Part shown: one piece after another, positions 59,870 to 64,000 of the stretch
How the letters are laid out: each line of letters begins with the position of its first letter
Position numbering within the stretch: the first letter of the stretch is position 1
Source: Sanguinoderma infundibulare
Taxonomy: Eukaryota > Basidiomycota > Agaricomycetes > Polyporales > Polyporaceae
Direction: 5' to 3'
Length of the DNA stretch: 64,000 nt
NCBI GenBank assembly: GCA_032821775.1
Contig: JAVLRN010000001.1
Location: 3,844,001-3,908,000, forward strand
Translations under genes and position numbers: made by a program
The notes under the pieces: generated by a model
Databases searched by the model: none
Told to the model about the DNA's origin: nothing
The model's input: only the letters and a program-made list of their open reading frames with translations

Positions 59870-61153
59870 GTTTGCGGCTGCGTTCAGTGCACGTTCGTCA
59901 GCGCGGCGCTCGCCCCTCCATTCGAGTTTGCGCCTAGATTCTCCTCCTTGAATGCTTGGTTTGGATGCCAGGACCCGGATTTGATGTATTTTTATTCTTT
60001 TGCATGGATATGGATGCTTACGATGCACGACTTGCTATGATATAGTGCTTGATTAATTTAATACATACTAATGATCACGATGTTTTCTGGACTCTACGTA
60101 ACGCCGCCCGAGCCTGTGCACAATCCGTCTTGGAAGGAATGCTTGTCATACTATATACTGGATCTTCCCGACTTGACCGGGTCCATGATCAAAATGCTTT
60201 GGCGCGCGCGAGCAGGTAACCGGCAGAAAACGGGATCGACTCCATAACCGGGCAAGGCGAGCGAGCGCCAAGGGTCATTATCATTACTTGCACTGAACTT
60301 CCATCATCTGTCAAACGTCGTCCATGAAAATGCTTCCGCGAGCCTCGTTCGTGCATCGCACTCATGTGCTTTACCCGATATGACCTCCTCACCGACATGT
60401 GACGTCGCTTTGCAGGGGCGTGTGCGATGCGGCTGCGAATCATGGTGATAGGCAGGTTCACCCAGTCTGACTTGGTGCGTTTTTGGTCACTCTTCTAAAC
60501 CTACGGACACATGCACTGATGAGGACTAGGATTCGGAAGCCCAGATTAATTACGTCCATCATGTGGCTGGACCTCGGAGCGTCCGATTACTAGTATAATC
60601 ATCGAGATGTCCTCCGGCGATCTCGCTCCCTTTCCTTTCGACCGCTAGGCGCCGTGTTGATTGCACAGGGTACAGCGGGCGGCGACCCGTGCTATGCACC
60701 GGAAGGGCGTTTGGCCGGATCCGAACGAGGACGGGAATTGGGCGCACCAGCCGCGTTGTCTGACGGATCCGAACGCGTGGGGAGCGCATGAGCTGGAGGC
60801 GCGTAGGTTCTGTCGGACGTTGAGCGCGCTGCGAATCCGAACAACGGCGCGTGCGTATCGGAATGCGGGCAAAGGCAGCTTCCATTCACTGCCTTTCCTG
60901 GCGGCGAGCATAGATCGGATGCAGAGGCGCCGGGGTAGGTTCACGGTCGTACGTCCTAGTCGACAATTCCTTCCATGCATCCCCGATCCACCTCGCGCTC
61001 GACGTCCTGCGCCCGTCGGCATTGCTTCACCCGATTTTCAGCTGGCACGCCAGGCCTCCCTCATCCCTGAGCGTATATAGTCCCGCCCTCGCTTGGCCAC
61101 GTTCTTCGCTTCACCCACCACCCCCGCCCCTCCTCCGCCGTCTTCCGCCCGCA
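59870..61153. other. Gene-free interval, ~1.3 kb, between DUF2235 copies 1 and 2
   Basis: Holds the 3' flank of copy 1 and the promoter of copy 2, including a TATATA element at 61,074-61,079. A plus-strand 139-codon frame (60,661-61,080) has no features. No remnants of another DUF2235 copy were recognised. Confidence 0.4.
61074..61079 (+). promoter_or_regulatory. TATA box of DUF2235 copy 2
   Basis: GCGTATATAG lies 80 bp upstream of the ATG at 61,154, a normal distance for a fungal TATA box with a ~45-nt leader. Confidence 0.5.
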
Positions 61154-63192
61154 ATGGCAGCCAACACGACATCCAACGGGACCACCGCCTCCCCTCCGGC
61201 TCCGATGGACCTCTCGCACATCACGAGCTCCAACATCTCGGCGGAGCCCTCGCCCATGTACGATCGACGCCAGAACTCTCGCCTTTCGTCGTCTTCGAGC
61301 GAAAACGCGGACGTCATCCCCCCAAGCCATCCCGCGCGGACCCTCGTCCTTTGCTTCGACGGCACCGGCGATCAATTCGACACTGACGTATGTGTGTTTC
61401 GCCGTGTGCCTATATCCACTTGGGCTGATGGACGATCGCTTTCACTTATTATGTATTCAGAACTCGAACGTCGTGACGTTCTTCAGCCTGCTCAAAAAGG
61501 ATGACAGATACGAGCAAATGTGTTACTACCAGGTTCGTACCAGTGTCCGATGTCGCGTCATGAGAAAGCGTTTACTACCGCAGCCTCTGACCGTGATGAT
61601 CCAGGCCGGTATCGGGACGTACATCGGCCACGGAGGCTCTTCACCGTTGAAGGCAAAGGTCGACAAGATCCTGGACGAGATGATCGCCTGGAACTTGGGG
61701 ACCCATGTCATGGAAGGCTACGAATTCCTCATGCAAAACTGTACGCAGCCTTCCCTCCCTGCTTGACGTAGTCCTGATGCGCCGCGTCCCATTCAGATCA
61801 GTGCGGTGACAAGATCTGCATATTTGGCTTCTCCCGAGGTGCCTACACCGCGCGTGCTCTGGCTGGAATGGTTCACAAGGTTCGTTGTCGTCGAGGTACA
61901 CCTGCATCTGTGGGCCGATGTACTCAATTATGATTCTTATTGCAGGTCGGACTGCTCCCTGCCTCTAATCTTCAACAAGTCCCCTTCGCGTACAAGATGT
62001 TCGCTCGTGACGATGACCTCGGTTGGAAGCAATCGACCGCTTTCAAGAAAGCGTTCTCCATTGATGTTGGCATCGACTTCATTGGCGTCTGGTACGAGCT
62101 CAGTAGGTTCTACTTGCCGAAATGCCTCTCATTTAGCTTCCAGGGACACCGTCTCATCTGTCGGTATCATTCCGCACACGCTCCCCTTCACCATGTCAAA
62201 CACGGCCATTCGCGTGTTCAGGCACGCGCTGTCGTTGGATGAGCGTCGAGCGCGCTTCAAGGCCAACTTGTACCGGCACGTCACCGAAGAGGCGGTACGG
62301 GGGACCCAACCGGGTGACATGCCCAAGTCCGACACCACTTACGCAACCCGCGTGGGTTGGGCCACCCCGAAGAGGGCTGACTCCAAGTTCAAGAAGCGAC
62401 TGAACCACGAGCTCGAGTTTGATGCCCAGCAGGCGCGGGAGAACAACACGGATGTTTTGGAGGTTTGGTTCGCCGGCTGCCATGCTGGTAAGCTTTGCAA
62501 CATCTTCGTCCGTCGGTTCGTGCAGATCCGCTTATCGTTGAATTTTTTCGACAGATATCGGAGGCGGCTCCGTCGCCGACGACACGCCGCACACCCTCTC
62601 CCGCATCCCGCTCCGCTGGATGATTCGCGAGTGCTTCAAGGCGGACACCGGCATCCGGTTCCACGCCGAGCTCCTCAAGAAGATCGGCCTCGACCCGGCC
62701 TCGCTTCACCCCATCGTCAAGGACCGCCCGAGCGCGCTGCAACCCGACACTCCCCATTTCAACACCGTCGCCCCCGCTGGCGCCGACTTGAACGAGGAGG
62801 AGCACGAAGTGCGCGACGCGCTCTCTCCCATCTACGACCAGCTCGTCCTCGCACCGTGGTGGTGGGTGCTCGAGGTCCTGCCCACACGGGACCGCGTCCA
62901 GGGCCCCCCGCCGGAGCGGAAGGAACATCGGGCGCTCACGTAAGTTTCCGTTTCTCTCCATCAATTCCACATTTTGCCACGTCTCGACGGCGGCAGTGTG
63001 TGGACGTGATGCTCACAAGCTGGGTTTGTAAACAGATTGAACCTTGGGCAAGGACGCCTGGTCCCCAAGCACCACAAGCCGTTCTACGTCCACCGCAGCG
63101 TGCGTACTCGCATGCAGGCCAAGGGTCTGCAGGGCGGCACTTACCACCCGAAGGCGCGGTACGGCGACTGCGAGCCCATCTGGATTGATTGA
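61154..63192 (+). CDS. DUF2235 (Tle1-like alpha/beta hydrolase) protein 2
   Basis: Eight exons: 61154-61387, 61461-61532, 61605-61740, 61797-61879, 61946-62091, 62144-62487, 62555-62939, 63036-63192; 518 aa. It shares all motifs with copy 1: LVLCFDGTGDQFD, CIFGFSRGAYTARALAGMVH, GIDFIGVWDTVSSVG, VWFAGCHADIGGGS and the WWWVLEVLP block. It lacks most of the charged insertion and part of the Pro-rich linker, which explains the ~200-residue difference. The first two exons have the same lengths (234 and 72 bp) as in copy 1, evidence of recent tandem duplication. One intron of copy 1 (57646-57700) is absent here, and one here (61880-61945) is absent there. Substrate unknown; a cytosolic esterase or lipase is a reasonable guess. 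Confidence 0.9.
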
Positions 63193-63738
63193 GGGCCGGT
63201 CAGTGATGCGGGACTTTTTTTTTTTCGCGTCATGCATCGTCGTCGCATTGTTATGTTATGGACGCTACTACTACTACTGGCATCATCGTGTACTTTTCAT
63301 GTATCTCTACGCATAATTCCTGTCCGCGTTTTGTTGTGAGTCACCCGGCGTCGTGCGCCTCTTGAGGCATCGTTTGGTATTTTGGAAGCTGCCAGTGCGC
63401 GCTAACAGCACAGGCGCACTCACTGGACGGAAGTCAGGGAGCTCGCGTTCGGCATCCAAGCCCTCTGTGAGCATATAGGCGTCGTTTGATCAAATTGTAT
63501 GTCGGTACCACTACTCAAGTACTCAAGTGTCCATCCGAATGATTTGCTTTATACCCGGTGCCAGGGTACCGTGAGATTTACCTGCTACATTTGGGAATCC
63601 TGCACAGGAGACCGGGCGCTCCGCAACTGTCTCTCCTAAACCACCACTGCGTCGTGAGTTGCATAGCACAGGTTCGTCACACTCATATAGACCCTCCGCG
63701 CTCTTTTATTAACCATCACCTCCGCTGTTCTCTCCGCA
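63193..63738. other. Intergenic region between DUF2235 copies 2 and 3, 546 bp
   Basis: Contains a 10-T run at 63,217-63,226 near the end of copy 2 and the promoter of copy 3. No gene recognised. Confidence 0.4.
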
Positions 63739-64000
63739 ATGGCTGCCAACATACCTTCCGACCCTGGACGTGCTGCGCAGAGCACCTCTTCCGTGGTACC
63801 ATCGGCCCTCGTCATCGGATACCGGAATTTCCAGCTGTCGCCCTCGAGCCAGTCAGGGGTCCCCATCATCATTCCCCCGAGCCATCCCTCTCGGACGCTC
63901 GTCCTCTGCTTCGATGGCTTTGGCAACGAGTTCGACAACGCGGGCGCATATGCACGTTTCTTCTTTTAGTACCCCGCTTCTGTGTGTGCACTCGAACTGA
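63739..64000 (+). CDS. DUF2235 protein 3, 5' end only (runs off the window, possibly defective)
   Basis: The start MAANIPSDPGRAAQS and the block PPSHPSRTLVLCFDGFGNEF align with exon 1 of copies 1 and 2, placing the first coding exon at 63739 to about 63945. Two differences stand out. The DGTG motif reads DGFG. Where both other copies have a GT donor two to three codons after FD, this copy has GCGGGCGC, so reading continues to a TAG at 63,967-63,969. A downstream ACTCGAAC near the edge resembles the start of exon 2. Whether the rest exists is outside the window. It could be a pseudogene, a divergent functional copy with a GC donor, or one using another splice site. Confidence 0.6.

Overview
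The window is nuclear DNA of a filamentous basidiomycete, most likely an Agaricomycete of the polypore type. That placement is an inference from GC-rich coding sequence, dense introns mostly 50-65 bp long, several very small exons, and families typical of that group (Ppo-type fatty acid dioxygenase, expanded F-box and BTB families, repeated DUF2235 genes, two-copy Zn2Cys6 regulators). Gene models were built by hand from splice signals. In every complete multi-exon model the exon lengths sum to a multiple of three and the reading frame stays open.

Layout. 1-8,710 holds housekeeping genes: 5' part of SMC4 (-), siroheme gene MET1 (-), SRP14 (+) and a DUF726 lipase-like protein (+). 9,732-17,565 holds a conserved protein of unknown function, a decayed cytochrome P450 (-), a secreted S10 carboxypeptidase (+) and a coiled-coil protein (+). 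17,566-36,471 is again housekeeping: a monocarboxylate-type transporter (-) divergent from the SNF1/AMPK kinase (+), a Pumilio-family RNA-binding protein (+), cytochrome c oxidase subunit COX6 (-), a Tra2-like splicing factor (+), an RWD/DUF1115 protein (-) divergent from a small ankyrin protein (+), histidyl-tRNA synthetase (-) and an ethanolamine/choline phosphotransferase (-).

37,475-64,000 is the accessory half. It has two tandem paralogous Zn2Cys6 transcription factors (-), an F-box protein (+), a BTB/POZ gene relic (+), a second F-box protein (-), a 22-exon Ppo-type dioxygenase (-) whose P450 half has lost the heme cysteine, and three tandem same-strand DUF2235 (Tle1-like hydrolase) genes. 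The last DUF2235 copy runs off the window with a changed motif and an abnormal splice site.

No single pathway or classical secondary-metabolite cluster is visible. The most unusual items are the DUF2235 array, the dioxygenase with a disabled P450 domain, the duplicated regulators that keep 12-bp and 10-bp exons, three GC-AG introns in unrelated genes, and the adaptor-binding-like tail of the DUF726 protein.
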